DNA from: an uncultured Clostridia bacterium
GTDB lineage: Bacteria > Bacillota > Clostridia > Christensenellales > UBA1242
Assembly (NCBI GenBank): GCA_934746515.1
Contig: CAKVFH010000008.1
Coordinates: forward strand, 1 to 39,462
DNA: 39,462 nucleotides
Direction of reading: 5' to 3'
This document shows positions 16,150-23,944 of the stretch, piece after piece. The position numbers and the translations under genes are program-made. Below the pieces are notes generated by a model that saw only the letters and a program-made list of their open reading frames with translations, made no database searches and was not told the DNA's origin. Every line of letters begins with the position of its first letter. Within the stretch, counting starts at the first letter, position 1.

Positions 16150-16177
16150 TTGAAAAAAATATATTTTTTATTATAAT
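16150..16177 (+). promoter_or_regulatory. mnmE promoter, probably leaderless transcript
   Basis: TTGAAA (5/6) at 16150-16155, 16-bp spacer, TATAAT at 16172-16177. Only seven bases separate the -10 from the ATG at 16185, so transcription should begin at or next to the start codon. No Shine-Dalgarno is present. Confidence 0.75.
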
Positions 16178-16184
16178 ATTTACT

Positions 16185-17534
16185 ATGAATAATAAAGATA
16201 CAATTGTTGCAGTTTCAACCGGAGCATCTTCCGGTGCAATATCAATCGTGCGTTTGTCAGGAGAAGAATCAATTTCAATCGCTGACAAACTTTTTGTGAG
16301 CATGAAAAACGCAAAACCATCTTCTTTTATGCCAAGACTTTTGGTTTTGGGAACAATAAACACACACACATTTAATGAACAAGCCATGTGCGTTGTGTTT
16401 AAAGCACCAAAATCATACACTGGCGAAGATATGGTTGAGTTTCAATGCCATGGCGGAACTCAAATTGCTTCTGGCATCATGAAAGAATGTATTTCTCTTG
16501 GTGCAAGAATTGCAACTAATGGCGAGTTCACAAAACGCGCTTTCATGAATGGCAAAATGAGTTTGTCGTCAGCAGAAGGAATGATGGATATGATCAATGC
16601 AGAAAGCGACGCAGAAATTCGAGCTGGTTTCAATTTGCTTTCGGGCGCGCTTTCAAAGCTTGCCACCCACACACAAACAGAGCTCACTGATATTTTATCT
16701 GAAATTGAAGTCTCTTTTGATTATCCAGAAGAAACAATTGAATATATCACCAAAGGTAAGGTTAAAGAGAGATTGACCGCGCTTTCAAGCGAGATTGAAA
16801 AAGTTTTAAGCACTGCAAGCGCTGGCAAAATTATCAAATCTGGCATCAATGTTTTGATTGTCGGAAAACCAAATGTTGGAAAATCTAGCCTGCTTAACAA
16901 GCTCTTAAACCACGAGCGAGCAATCGTGACCGATGTTGCTGGAACCACCAGAGACACCATTGAAGACACGTTTTTGCTTAGCGACACAAAGGTTAATTTG
17001 ATTGACACTGCCGGCATTCATGAAACCAACGACACTGTTGAAAAAATTGGCGTTGATAAGGCAAAAAGTCTGATGGATCAGGCGGATATAATTCTGTTTT
17101 TGATTGACACCAGCAGAGATTATTCTGAAGAAGACGAATCTATCTACAAATCAATTCAAGGCAAAAACTTTGTGGTTGTAAAAACCAAATCTGACCTTGA
17201 AAATAAACTAAACAAACACTTTGAAAACGAAATCGAAATCAGCACAGTTTCAGGCGCTGGCATCGAAAATCTTAAAAACAAAATTTTGGAACTTGCCCAC
17301 CTTTCAAACATCCCCGCTGATAGCATTATCATCACAAACGAAAGGCACAAAGACGCGCTTTCAAGAGCTTTTGAAAATATAAATTCAGCAATAAAAAACA
17401 TCGGAACAGATTCACTTGATCTTGTTTCAATCAGCATTAAACAAGCGTATCTCGATGTTGGCGAAATCACCGGAAACACCACAAGCGAAGACATTATTGA
17501 CCAAATTTTCAAAAAATTCTGTTTAGGAAAATAA
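16185..17534 (+). CDS. mnmE: tRNA modification GTPase MnmE
   Basis: 449 residues, usual length. With MnmG it builds the C5 (carboxymethyl)aminomethyl group on U34 of tRNAs. The N-terminus DTIVAVSTGASSGAISIVRLSG is canonical, which fixes the start although no ribosome-binding site is seen. The formyl-THF-binding/dimerisation domain spans about 1-120. The inserted G domain (about 218-375) has GKPNVGKSS, GTTRDT, DTAG and TKSD where NKxD is usual. The C-terminus ends FCLGK with the conserved Cys. GNAT and mnmG follow without terminators. Confidence 0.97.
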   Translation: MNNKDTIVAVSTGASSGAISIVRLSGEESISIADKLFVSMKNAKPSSFMPRLLVLGTINTHTFNEQAMCVVFKAPKSYTGEDMVEFQCHGGTQIASGIMKECISLGARIATNGEFTKRAFMNGKMSLSSAEGMMDMINAESDAEIRAGFNLLSGALSKLATHTQTELTDILSEIEVSFDYPEETIEYITKGKVKERLTALSSEIEKVLSTASAGKIIKSGINVLIVGKPNVGKSSLLNKLLNHERAIVTDVAGTTRDTIEDTFLLSDTKVNLIDTAGIHETNDTVEKIGVDKAKSLMDQADIILFLIDTSRDYSEEDESIYKSIQGKNFVVVKTKSDLENKLNKHFENEIEISTVSGAGIENLKNKILELAHLSNIPADSIIITNERHKDALSRAFENINSAIKNIGTDSLDLVSISIKQAYLDVGEITGNTTSEDIIDQIFKKFCLGK

Positions 17535-17535
17535 T

Positions 17536-18102
17536 ATGGAAACACTCGAAAAAATAAAGTTATTGCCATTAAAACTCCCTGAAGATAAAGAAGAAATTTC
17601 AAGCTGGCAACAAGAATATTCAGGAAAAGATTGTTTCAAATCAATTGAACATTTTATTTTAGAAGATAAAATATTTTATAATCTCGGCGAAGTTGTTGAA
17701 ACAAACTATGAAATTATTCATATTGGCGAAAATGAAAAGAAACTCGCTTTCGTTGTCAAAAATCAAAAAGGCAAAATTGTTGCATGGGTTCTTCTTCAGG
17801 CCTTTGAACTTGACACAAACGAACCTGAAATGTTTTTGCAATACATTGTTGTTCATCCAGAATATCAACACTCTGGCATTGGAACAGAAATTGCAAAGCA
17901 AATATTCTTGAAACCTGAAACACTTATTGAAGTCAAGCCTGCACATATTTTTTCATACATACACAAAGAAAATCTTGCAAGCCAAAAACTTTTCCAAAGT
18001 CTCAACTTTAAACTTTATGATTGTGGAGAAAACTATTTAAGGGCTTACACACAAGAGCCTAAATTTTTAAAAGAAAACAAACCAACCGAACTTGGCGAAT
18101 AG
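17536..18102 (+). CDS. GNAT-family N-acetyltransferase
   Basis: 188 residues. GNAT fold with the acetyl-CoA pyrophosphate-binding loop: FLQYIVVHPEYQHSGIGTEI around residues 95-115 (beta4, then Q/RxxGxG/A as HSGIGT). FSYIHKENLASQKLFQSLNF near 138-158 matches the family's C-terminal ENxxAxxLYxxxGF pattern. The substrate is unknown. It lies one base after the mnmE stop and 8 bp before mnmG, an insertion into an otherwise conserved gene pair; AGGAAA serves as ribosome-binding site. Not RimI by any diagnostic I can see. Confidence 0.85.
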   Translation: METLEKIKLLPLKLPEDKEEISSWQQEYSGKDCFKSIEHFILEDKIFYNLGEVVETNYEIIHIGENEKKLAFVVKNQKGKIVAWVLLQAFELDTNEPEMFLQYIVVHPEYQHSGIGTEIAKQIFLKPETLIEVKPAHIFSYIHKENLASQKLFQSLNFKLYDCGENYLRAYTQEPKFLKENKPTELGE

Positions 18103-18110
18103 GAGCACTT

Positions 18111-20027
18111 ATGACAAGTCAAAACTATGACATTACGGACTATGAAAAAAACACAGAAAACAAAAGCTACACCATCAACGATGGTGAGTCTTTTGATGCT
18201 GTCGTTGTTGGAGCAGGTCACGCAGGCTGTGAAGCATGTTTGGCACTCGCTAGAACTGGTCAAAAAACCTTAATCATTAATCTTGTTCGTGACAACATCG
18301 CGTTTTTACCATGCAACCCTTCTATCGGCGGAACGGCAAAAGGACACATTGTTTGCGAAGTTGATGCACTTGGCGGTGAAATGGGCAAACAAGCCGATGC
18401 AAACACAATTCAGCTTCGTATGCTCAACATGGGAAAAGGCCCTGCCGTTCAAAGTTTGCGTGCACAAATTGACAAGACTGGCTATCACCGTTCGATGCAA
18501 AAAGTTCTTGAAAACCAAGAAAACCTTTACATTTACGATGGTGAATGTTCAGAAATTATTGTTGAAAATGGCAATCTCAAAGCCGTTAAAACCGCAGACG
18601 GAAAAACATTTTTCACCAAAGCAGTTGTTTTAACCACTGGCGTTTATCTAAACTCGAGAACTATCACCGGCGAAATTATCAAATCGTCTGGTCCGTCAGG
18701 TTTTCCTTATGCAAAAGGGCTCACAAAATCGCTAGCTGAAATTGGTTTTGATATTAGAAGGTTTAAAACAGGAACTCCACCAAGAGTTGACGGCGACACA
18801 ATTGATTATTCAAAATTTGTTCGTCAAGACGGCGACAAAAACATTCAGACATTTTCATTCTTAACAAAAAAGGCCAAGCCAAATGTTCGTTCTTGCTGGC
18901 TGGGTTACACAAGTGAAGAAACCAAAAACATCATCATGAACAACCTTGACAAAGCACCAATGTATTCTGGTGTCATCAAAGGTCTTGGACCAAGATACTG
19001 CCCTTCAATTGAATCGAAATTTGTTAGATTTGCCGACAAAGACAGACACCAAATTTTCCTTGAACCAGAGACAATGGCAGATAACACAATCTACATTCAA
19101 GGCATGTCAACCAGCATGCCAATGGACATACAACACAAAATGGTTGAAAGCATTGAAGGTATGGAGCATACTAAAATTTTGAAGTATGCCTATGCAATTG
19201 AATATGACTGCATTGACCCATTGAACCTTTACCCTACCCTTGAATTTAAAAAAGTAAAAGGTATTTTCTGTGCCGGTCAAATCAATGGAACAAGTGGTTA
19301 TGAAGAAGCAGCGGGTCAAGGCATTTTGGCAGGCATAAACGCATCGCTTTATCTTCGCGGAAAAGAACAAATCATTTTAAAGAGAAATGAATCATATATT
19401 GGCGTTTTGGTCGATGACTTAACAACAAAAGGCACAAACGAACCATACAGAATGATGACAAGTCGTGCAGAATATAGACTAATTTTGCGTCAAGATAATG
19501 CAGACCAAAGACTCACCGAAATTGGCAGAAATGCTGGACTTGTTGACGACGAGAGATATAAAGTTTTTAAAAAGAAAATGAAACAGATCGAAAAACTTAA
19601 GCTTGAAATCAAAAAAACAGTTCCAAATTCTGAAAGCCTTAAAAAATATCTTGATTCAATTGGCGAAAAAATGCCAAACCAAGCCACAAGCCTTGAAAAT
19701 TTGCTCAAGCGTCCTGCATTTGATTTTGTCAAAGCAAACAAATCGCTCAAACTCGTCAAAGGTTATCCAAGAGCTGTTTTGCAAGCAGTAGAAATAGACA
19801 CAAAATATTCTGGCTATATCGGAATGCAACGAGATCAAATCGAAAAAGACAAAAAACTTGAAGAAAAGAAAATTCCTGCTGACTTTGATTTTAACGCACT
19901 GGGTGGACTCCGTTTGGAAGCTCGCGAAAAGCTTTCTCAAATCAAACCACTCACCGTTGGCATGGCAAGCCGAATTTCTGGCGTCAACCCTGCCGATATC
20001 ACAGTGCTTTTGATGTATTTGAAATAA
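18111..20027 (+). CDS. mnmG: tRNA uridine-5-carboxymethylaminomethyl modification enzyme MnmG
   Basis: 638 residues. FAD-dependent partner of MnmE in wobble-uridine modification. The Rossmann motif GAGHAGCEAC starts near residue 36, and GTPPRVDG and AGQINGTSGYEEAAGQG are diagnostic. The C-terminal helical domain ends SGVNPADITVLLMYLK. A polar N-terminal extension of about 28 residues precedes the FAD fold, but TAGGAG before the ATG and no later ATG ahead of the fold support this start. Last gene of the mnmE-GNAT-mnmG unit. Confidence 0.97.
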   Translation: MTSQNYDITDYEKNTENKSYTINDGESFDAVVVGAGHAGCEACLALARTGQKTLIINLVRDNIAFLPCNPSIGGTAKGHIVCEVDALGGEMGKQADANTIQLRMLNMGKGPAVQSLRAQIDKTGYHRSMQKVLENQENLYIYDGECSEIIVENGNLKAVKTADGKTFFTKAVVLTTGVYLNSRTITGEIIKSSGPSGFPYAKGLTKSLAEIGFDIRRFKTGTPPRVDGDTIDYSKFVRQDGDKNIQTFSFLTKKAKPNVRSCWLGYTSEETKNIIMNNLDKAPMYSGVIKGLGPRYCPSIESKFVRFADKDRHQIFLEPETMADNTIYIQGMSTSMPMDIQHKMVESIEGMEHTKILKYAYAIEYDCIDPLNLYPTLEFKKVKGIFCAGQINGTSGYEEAAGQGILAGINASLYLRGKEQIILKRNESYIGVLVDDLTTKGTNEPYRMMTSRAEYRLILRQDNADQRLTEIGRNAGLVDDERYKVFKKKMKQIEKLKLEIKKTVPNSESLKKYLDSIGEKMPNQATSLENLLKRPAFDFVKANKSLKLVKGYPRAVLQAVEIDTKYSGYIGMQRDQIEKDKKLEEKKIPADFDFNALGGLRLEAREKLSQIKPLTVGMASRISGVNPADITVLLMYLK

Positions 20028-20075
20028 AAAAATATCGTTTTTGTCATAAAGCAAAATAAACTATCATAGAATATA

Positions 20076-20108
20076 AAAAAGGATTATACAAGCGTATAAC
20101 CCTTTTTG
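20076..20108. terminator. bidirectional terminator between mnmG and the cyclo-ligase gene
   Basis: About 13-bp stem with one A-C mismatch (AAAAAGGATTATAC / GTATAACCCTTTTT), 4-nt loop, T-runs in both directions. It can end mnmG (plus) and the gene ending at 20151 (minus). Confidence 0.8.
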
Positions 20109-20150
20109 TTTTGCCTGAAATTTTTCGCCGTCATTTCACGCAATTTTAAT

Positions 20151-20702
20151 TTACTTTTTGCAATAAATCACTCGCTTGTCAGTCACAACGATATCCGCCG
20201 GAATATCAAATTGTTCTGACACAAATGAACCAACCACTTGAAAATCATAACAAATTACAATCTTCAAAACCTGCTTATCTTTCAAAAACCTGTCATAATA
20301 TCCGCCGCCAAAACCAATTCGATTTCCGTTTTCATCAACAGCCAAACATGGCATGATTGCAACAAAATTTTGCATATCAATTATCTCGCCAACTGGCTCA
20401 AAAATTCCAAATTTATTTTTAATTATCGCAGAATTATCTGTTAATTCCACCATTTTCATGTCTTTTTCAATGATTTTTGGAGCAAAAATGCGTTTTTTGC
20501 GTGCTTTTAATTCTTCAATAATTTCACCCGTTGACACTTCGCTATTGAAAGACAAATACACAAAATAGTTTTCCGCATTAAAGATATCTAACCCAAACAA
20601 TTTATTCTTAATTTCCTTTGACAAACTCAAAACCTGTTCATCATTCATTTCATCGCGGAGTGCTTTCAAATTGTTTCTAATTTTCTGTTTGCTCTGTGGC
20701 AT
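20151..20702 (-). CDS. 5-formyltetrahydrofolate cyclo-ligase
   Basis: 183 residues. Converts 5-formyl-THF to 5,10-methenyl-THF using ATP. The signature GNRIGFGGGYYDRFL lies near residue 130-145, the N-terminal KIRNNLKALRDEM is the usual basic substrate-binding helix, and LSFNSEVSTGEII is typical. Start with AGGAAA. It overlaps the ABC exporter's 3' end by 26 bp, so the two are one operon. Its product feeds folate pools, and MnmE across the terminator uses a folate C1 unit, though nothing shows co-regulation. Confidence 0.92.
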   Translation of the reverse strand: MPQSKQKIRNNLKALRDEMNDEQVLSLSKEIKNKLFGLDIFNAENYFVYLSFNSEVSTGEIIEELKARKKRIFAPKIIEKDMKMVELTDNSAIIKNKFGIFEPVGEIIDMQNFVAIMPCLAVDENGNRIGFGGGYYDRFLKDKQVLKIVICYDFQVVGSFVSEQFDIPADIVVTDKRVIYCKK

Positions 20703-22428
20703 TCTTTTCCTCCGACAAATAAAGTGTTTTGTATTCTTTGCATTTTTTCATAAGTTCTTTATGTGTGCCGTCGGCGACATTTTCGCCGTTATCAATGACA
20801 TAAATTTTATCTGCACCAACAATTGTTGACAAACGATGCGCAACAATAATGATTGTTTTTTCGGATTTAAAACCTTCAAGAACTTCAACAATTTTGTTTT
20901 GGTTTTCGTTATCTAACGCACTGGTTGCTTCGTCAAACACAATAACCTTGCTGTTCATAAGAAGAAGTCTTGCGATTGCAAGTCGCTGTCTTTGACCGCC
21001 TGAAAGTTTGATGCCGTTTTCACCGATTTCAGAATCTATACCTTTTTTTGATTTTTTTATGTCATTATAAATCTGTGCTTTTTTCAAAACATCAATAATT
21101 TCATCGTCTGTTGCATCTGCCTTAACGAACAACAAATTCTGTTTTATGGTTGTGTTGAAAATGTATGGCGCTTGCGAAACCACACCAATATTTGAATGAA
21201 TTGACTCTTCGGTTAGAGATTTGATGTTTTTGCCATCAAACAAAATTTCGCCTTTTTGATTATCATAAAGTTTTGCAAGCAAGCTTAAAATTGTGGACTT
21301 TCCGCTTCCACTTTTCCCAACAATCGCGGTCATTTTACCAGGTTCAAAAACCATATTAACATTCTTCAAAACTTCACTATCACTGTTATAGGCAAATGAA
21401 ACATTTTTTAGTTCAACCTTGCCGGAAAAATTTTCAAGCACTTCGGTGCCATATTCTTCTTTTTCGAAGTTGTCAATAATATCAAACACACGGCTGGCAG
21501 CAATCTCGCCTTCAGCAAGATTTTCTTTCAGCGATGACACATATTGCACCAAACTATCCACCCTGCCATAATAAGAATAAATAACCAAAAATCCGGTGAG
21601 AAGCAACCAGTTTTTGTTTACAAACACAATACCAAGAGCAATAAACACACAAGCAAAAATGGTTGAAACCAGCATTTGAGTGCGTCTTAAAATGTTTCGC
21701 TTGTCTATAAACTTCAAATCAACATCAATAGTTTCTTTGTCGAGCTTGTTTGAATAGTTTGTTATGTTTTCCTTTATATTCAAGACCTTAACATCTCTGA
21801 TGCCTGTGATTTGCTCAATGTATGATGATCTTGATTTATCTTTCATAGCTTTCACGATTTTGCGTCCATGAATCCAAACTCTGGCTTGATAGGAACACAG
21901 GAAATAAAGCACCACTACATAAACCAAAAGAATCAAAAATAGCCAAAAATTCAAAAACGCGATATACAACAAAAATGCAACATTCGTGATAATTTCAAAA
22001 ATCATGTCAATAATTTTTAAGTAAGATGAACTAATTGTGTAAATATCCGCGCCTAACCTTTCGGTTATTGATCCAATTTTAACGCTGTCAAGTTTTTCCA
22101 TTTTTGTCTGGTTCACTGCACGCACAAGTTTGTCGATGAGTTTGTGAATAACCATTGCATTAACTCTGCTGTAAAGCCCTTCTGTGATTCCGTTAAAAAT
22201 AATTTTTAAAATATTAAGCCCCAAAAACACAAAAGTAAGTTTCATTGCCAAATCAAACTTTGAGTCTGCAATGTCCGCCAAAATGTTAGCTGATATAATT
22301 GGAATGAAAATTCCAATCACGCCTGTTGCAATGATTAGCGAACAAATCCAAACGAGCCTAGACTTGTCTTCTTTGTAAAATGGCAAAACCTTTCTGATGT
22401 TGTGTGACTTTGCTTTTGTTTTTTGCAT
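20677..22428 (-). CDS. ABC transporter, ATP-binding/permease (exporter half)
   Basis: 583 residues. Type-I exporter: six TM segments in about residues 20-310, then a nucleotide-binding domain with Walker A GKSGSGKST, signature LSGGQRQRLAIARLL, Walker B VIVFDEATSALD and switch His in IIVAHRLSTI. It should act as a dimer, with itself or with a partner not encoded nearby. The substrate cannot be inferred. The ATG at 22428 has GGGAGA upstream; an in-frame ATG at 22458 is upstream of the ribosome-binding site. First gene of a two-gene operon with the cyclo-ligase. Confidence 0.93.
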   Translation of the reverse strand: MQKTKAKSHNIRKVLPFYKEDKSRLVWICSLIIATGVIGIFIPIISANILADIADSKFDLAMKLTFVFLGLNILKIIFNGITEGLYSRVNAMVIHKLIDKLVRAVNQTKMEKLDSVKIGSITERLGADIYTISSSYLKIIDMIFEIITNVAFLLYIAFLNFWLFLILLVYVVVLYFLCSYQARVWIHGRKIVKAMKDKSRSSYIEQITGIRDVKVLNIKENITNYSNKLDKETIDVDLKFIDKRNILRRTQMLVSTIFACVFIALGIVFVNKNWLLLTGFLVIYSYYGRVDSLVQYVSSLKENLAEGEIAASRVFDIIDNFEKEEYGTEVLENFSGKVELKNVSFAYNSDSEVLKNVNMVFEPGKMTAIVGKSGSGKSTILSLLAKLYDNQKGEILFDGKNIKSLTEESIHSNIGVVSQAPYIFNTTIKQNLLFVKADATDDEIIDVLKKAQIYNDIKKSKKGIDSEIGENGIKLSGGQRQRLAIARLLLMNSKVIVFDEATSALDNENQNKIVEVLEGFKSEKTIIIVAHRLSTIVGADKIYVIDNGENVADGTHKELMKKCKEYKTLYLSEEKNATEQTEN

Positions 22429-22446
22429 TTTATTTCTCCCATAAAT

Positions 22447-22474
22447 ATTATACCACAAGCAATTGTTATTTCAA
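22447..22474 (-). promoter_or_regulatory. promoter of the ABC exporter operon
   Basis: Minus strand: TTGAAA (5/6) at 22469-22474, 16-bp spacer, TATAAT at 22447-22452 with a TGn extension. Confidence 0.8.
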
Positions 22475-22488
22475 CAGCAATTTGTTTG

Positions 22489-22517
22489 TTGATTTATTGA
22501 AATTTTTAGTCTATAAT
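22489..22517 (+). promoter_or_regulatory. promoter of the gene at 22524, probably leaderless transcript
   Basis: TTGATT (4/6) at 22489-22494, 17-bp spacer, TATAAT at 22512-22517. The ATG follows six bases later and no Shine-Dalgarno exists. It diverges from the ABC promoter within about 70 bp. Confidence 0.72.
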
Positions 22518-22523
22518 TGTCTT

Positions 22524-23066
22524 ATGTTTAAAAGAAAAAATCAAAAGGAAACAAATGTGGCAACCACGCCAGAAGAATCGAAAAAATCTCCAAGGTTGAA
22601 AAAGGTCAACACCTTCTTTTTCTTCCTTACAATTTTTTCGATAGTACTTTACTCCTGCTACACTTTTTTTGTTATTTACAAGCTCGCAAAAAAATCTTTT
22701 CTGTCAAAAATAATAATCTATTTGCTGGCACTTTATATTCTTGTTTTTGTGCTGCTAATTTTAATAAATTTAAGAAACAAACGCAAACTCAAAAGCAATC
22801 TAAAAAACTATAAAAGTGCAACAAAATTCTTGAAATATGCAGTGCAGATTATAAACTTCGTTCTTTCAATTGTGACGGCAATCAGCGCATTTATAACAAC
22901 TGGCACAACCGATATTTCCGCGTTAGCCTACGCAATTTTGTCTTTGTTTATTACTCTCGTTTTCATTTTGGTTGAAATTGTTTCAATCAAAATCAGAAAA
23001 AACTTGCCACTAATCAAGCGAAATTTTCTTGAGCTTCGTGAAAAGCCAATCAAAAATAAGCAGTAA
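22524..23066 (+). CDS. four-helix membrane protein, unknown function
   Basis: 180 residues with a basic, polar N-terminus (about 28 residues), hydrophobic segments near 29-52, 60-82, 103-128 and 134-158, and basic loops (RNKRKLKSN) and tail. The ATG at 22524 directly follows a consensus -10 box, which argues for it over in-frame codons further upstream. No family recognised. A hairpin terminator overlaps its stop codon. Confidence 0.72.
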   Translation: MFKRKNQKETNVATTPEESKKSPRLKKVNTFFFFLTIFSIVLYSCYTFFVIYKLAKKSFLSKIIIYLLALYILVFVLLILINLRNKRKLKSNLKNYKSATKFLKYAVQIINFVLSIVTAISAFITTGTTDISALAYAILSLFITLVFILVEIVSIKIRKNLPLIKRNFLELREKPIKNKQ

Positions 23067-23083
23067 TGCTTATTTTTATTTTT
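23052..23083 (+). terminator. terminator overlapping the stop codon of the gene at 22524
   Basis: 10-bp perfect stem (AAAAATAAGC / GCTTATTTTT) with a 6-nt loop that holds the TAA stop (23064-23066), then a T-rich tail. Confidence 0.85.
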
Positions 23084-23111
23084 GACAAAATAACGATTAT
23101 TTGACAAAATA
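23081..23111 (+). repeat. two direct copies of TTTGACAAAATA, 19-bp period
   Basis: The 12-mer occurs at 23081-23092 and 23100-23111, in the gap before the gene at 23162. Each contains a perfect TTGACA, but neither has a good -10 at 16-18 bp. It could be an operator pair or an unused -35. Confidence 0.5.
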
Positions 23112-23125
23112 TATTTAAAAATCTA

Positions 23126-23155
23126 TGGACTAAAACACTTGATTTGTGATAAAAT
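23126..23155 (+). promoter_or_regulatory. candidate promoter of the gene at 23162, possibly leaderless
   Basis: TGGACT (4/6) at 23126-23131, 18-bp spacer, TAAAAT (5/6) at 23150-23155 with a TGn extension. The GTG start lies six bases downstream and no Shine-Dalgarno is seen. Confidence 0.55.
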
Positions 23156-23161
23156 TTGATA

Positions 23162-23863
23162 GTGAGTAAAATTAAAAAAGAAAAAGTTAAAAGACGTCCA
23201 TTTTTTAGATTTTTCAAAGCTATAACAAAAATCTTTGTAAAAAAGCCTAAAATTGTCAATTTGAACGATTCACTTGAGAATGGTTCAATTTTTTTGTGCA
23301 ATCATGTTGGAGCAACCGCACCATTCGCTCTTGAATATTATTTCCCACGAGATTTCAGATTTTGGGGAACTTATGAAATGACAATGGGCTTTAAAGAACG
23401 CTGGAAATATATGGCTTATAAAGAATTTCCAAATATGCGCCACAATGGAAAATTTATGTCTAAAGTCAAGGCAAGCATCATTGCACCTTTTTCACTGATG
23501 TTTTATAAAGGTTTGCAACTTATTCCAACCTACCCTGACGGAAGACTTCGAAAGACCATTGAAACAAGCATGGAAGTTTTGAATAAAAATTCAAATATTA
23601 TAATTTTTCCTGAAGATATTTCAAAAGGCTATTTTGATGTTTTGACACATTATTTTTCTGGGTTCTGGCTGCTTGCAAAAACATATTTTCAAAAATTTAA
23701 GCGCGACTTGAAAATCTATAATATGTATTTAAAAAGAAAACCAAGAACTCTCATCATTGACAAAGGTGTCAGTGTGAAAGAACTTATGGATAAAAACTTA
23801 ACAAAGGAAGAGATTGCTGAACAGTTTAAAAATCGTGCAAACGAACTCGCGAAACTGATTTAA
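23162..23863 (+). CDS. lysophospholipid acyltransferase-like protein, atypical motif I
   Basis: 233 residues from a GTG. The order of blocks resembles the PlsC/LPLAT fold: IFLCNHVGATAP near residue 42-54 in the place of the NHxxxxD block, IPTYPDGRLRKTI in the place of block III, and NIIIFPEDISKGY in the place of the FPEG block. The Asp of HxxxxD is replaced (H-V-G-A-T-A) and FPEG is FPED. LPLAT enzymes transfer acyl chains to lysophospholipids; with the catalytic Asp missing, activity is uncertain. A hydrophobic segment lies at IIAPFSLMFYKGL. No ribosome-binding site is visible. The next gene begins 81 bp later. Confidence 0.6.
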   Translation: MSKIKKEKVKRRPFFRFFKAITKIFVKKPKIVNLNDSLENGSIFLCNHVGATAPFALEYYFPRDFRFWGTYEMTMGFKERWKYMAYKEFPNMRHNGKFMSKVKASIIAPFSLMFYKGLQLIPTYPDGRLRKTIETSMEVLNKNSNIIIFPEDISKGYFDVLTHYFSGFWLLAKTYFQKFKRDLKIYNMYLKRKPRTLIIDKGVSVKELMDKNLTKEEIAEQFKNRANELAKLI

Positions 23864-23895
23864 AGGCCCTTAACACTAAAAATTAAAGCATCGGC

Positions 23896-23924
23896 TTGAA
23901 GAAAATGACAAAATGTGTTAAAAA
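23896..23924 (+). promoter_or_regulatory. candidate promoter of the cation exchanger gene
   Basis: TTGAAG (4/6) at 23896-23901, 17-bp spacer, TAAAAA (4/6) with a TGn extension at 23919-23924. Confidence 0.4.
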
Positions 23925-23944
23925 TGAACACTAAGGAGAAATTT

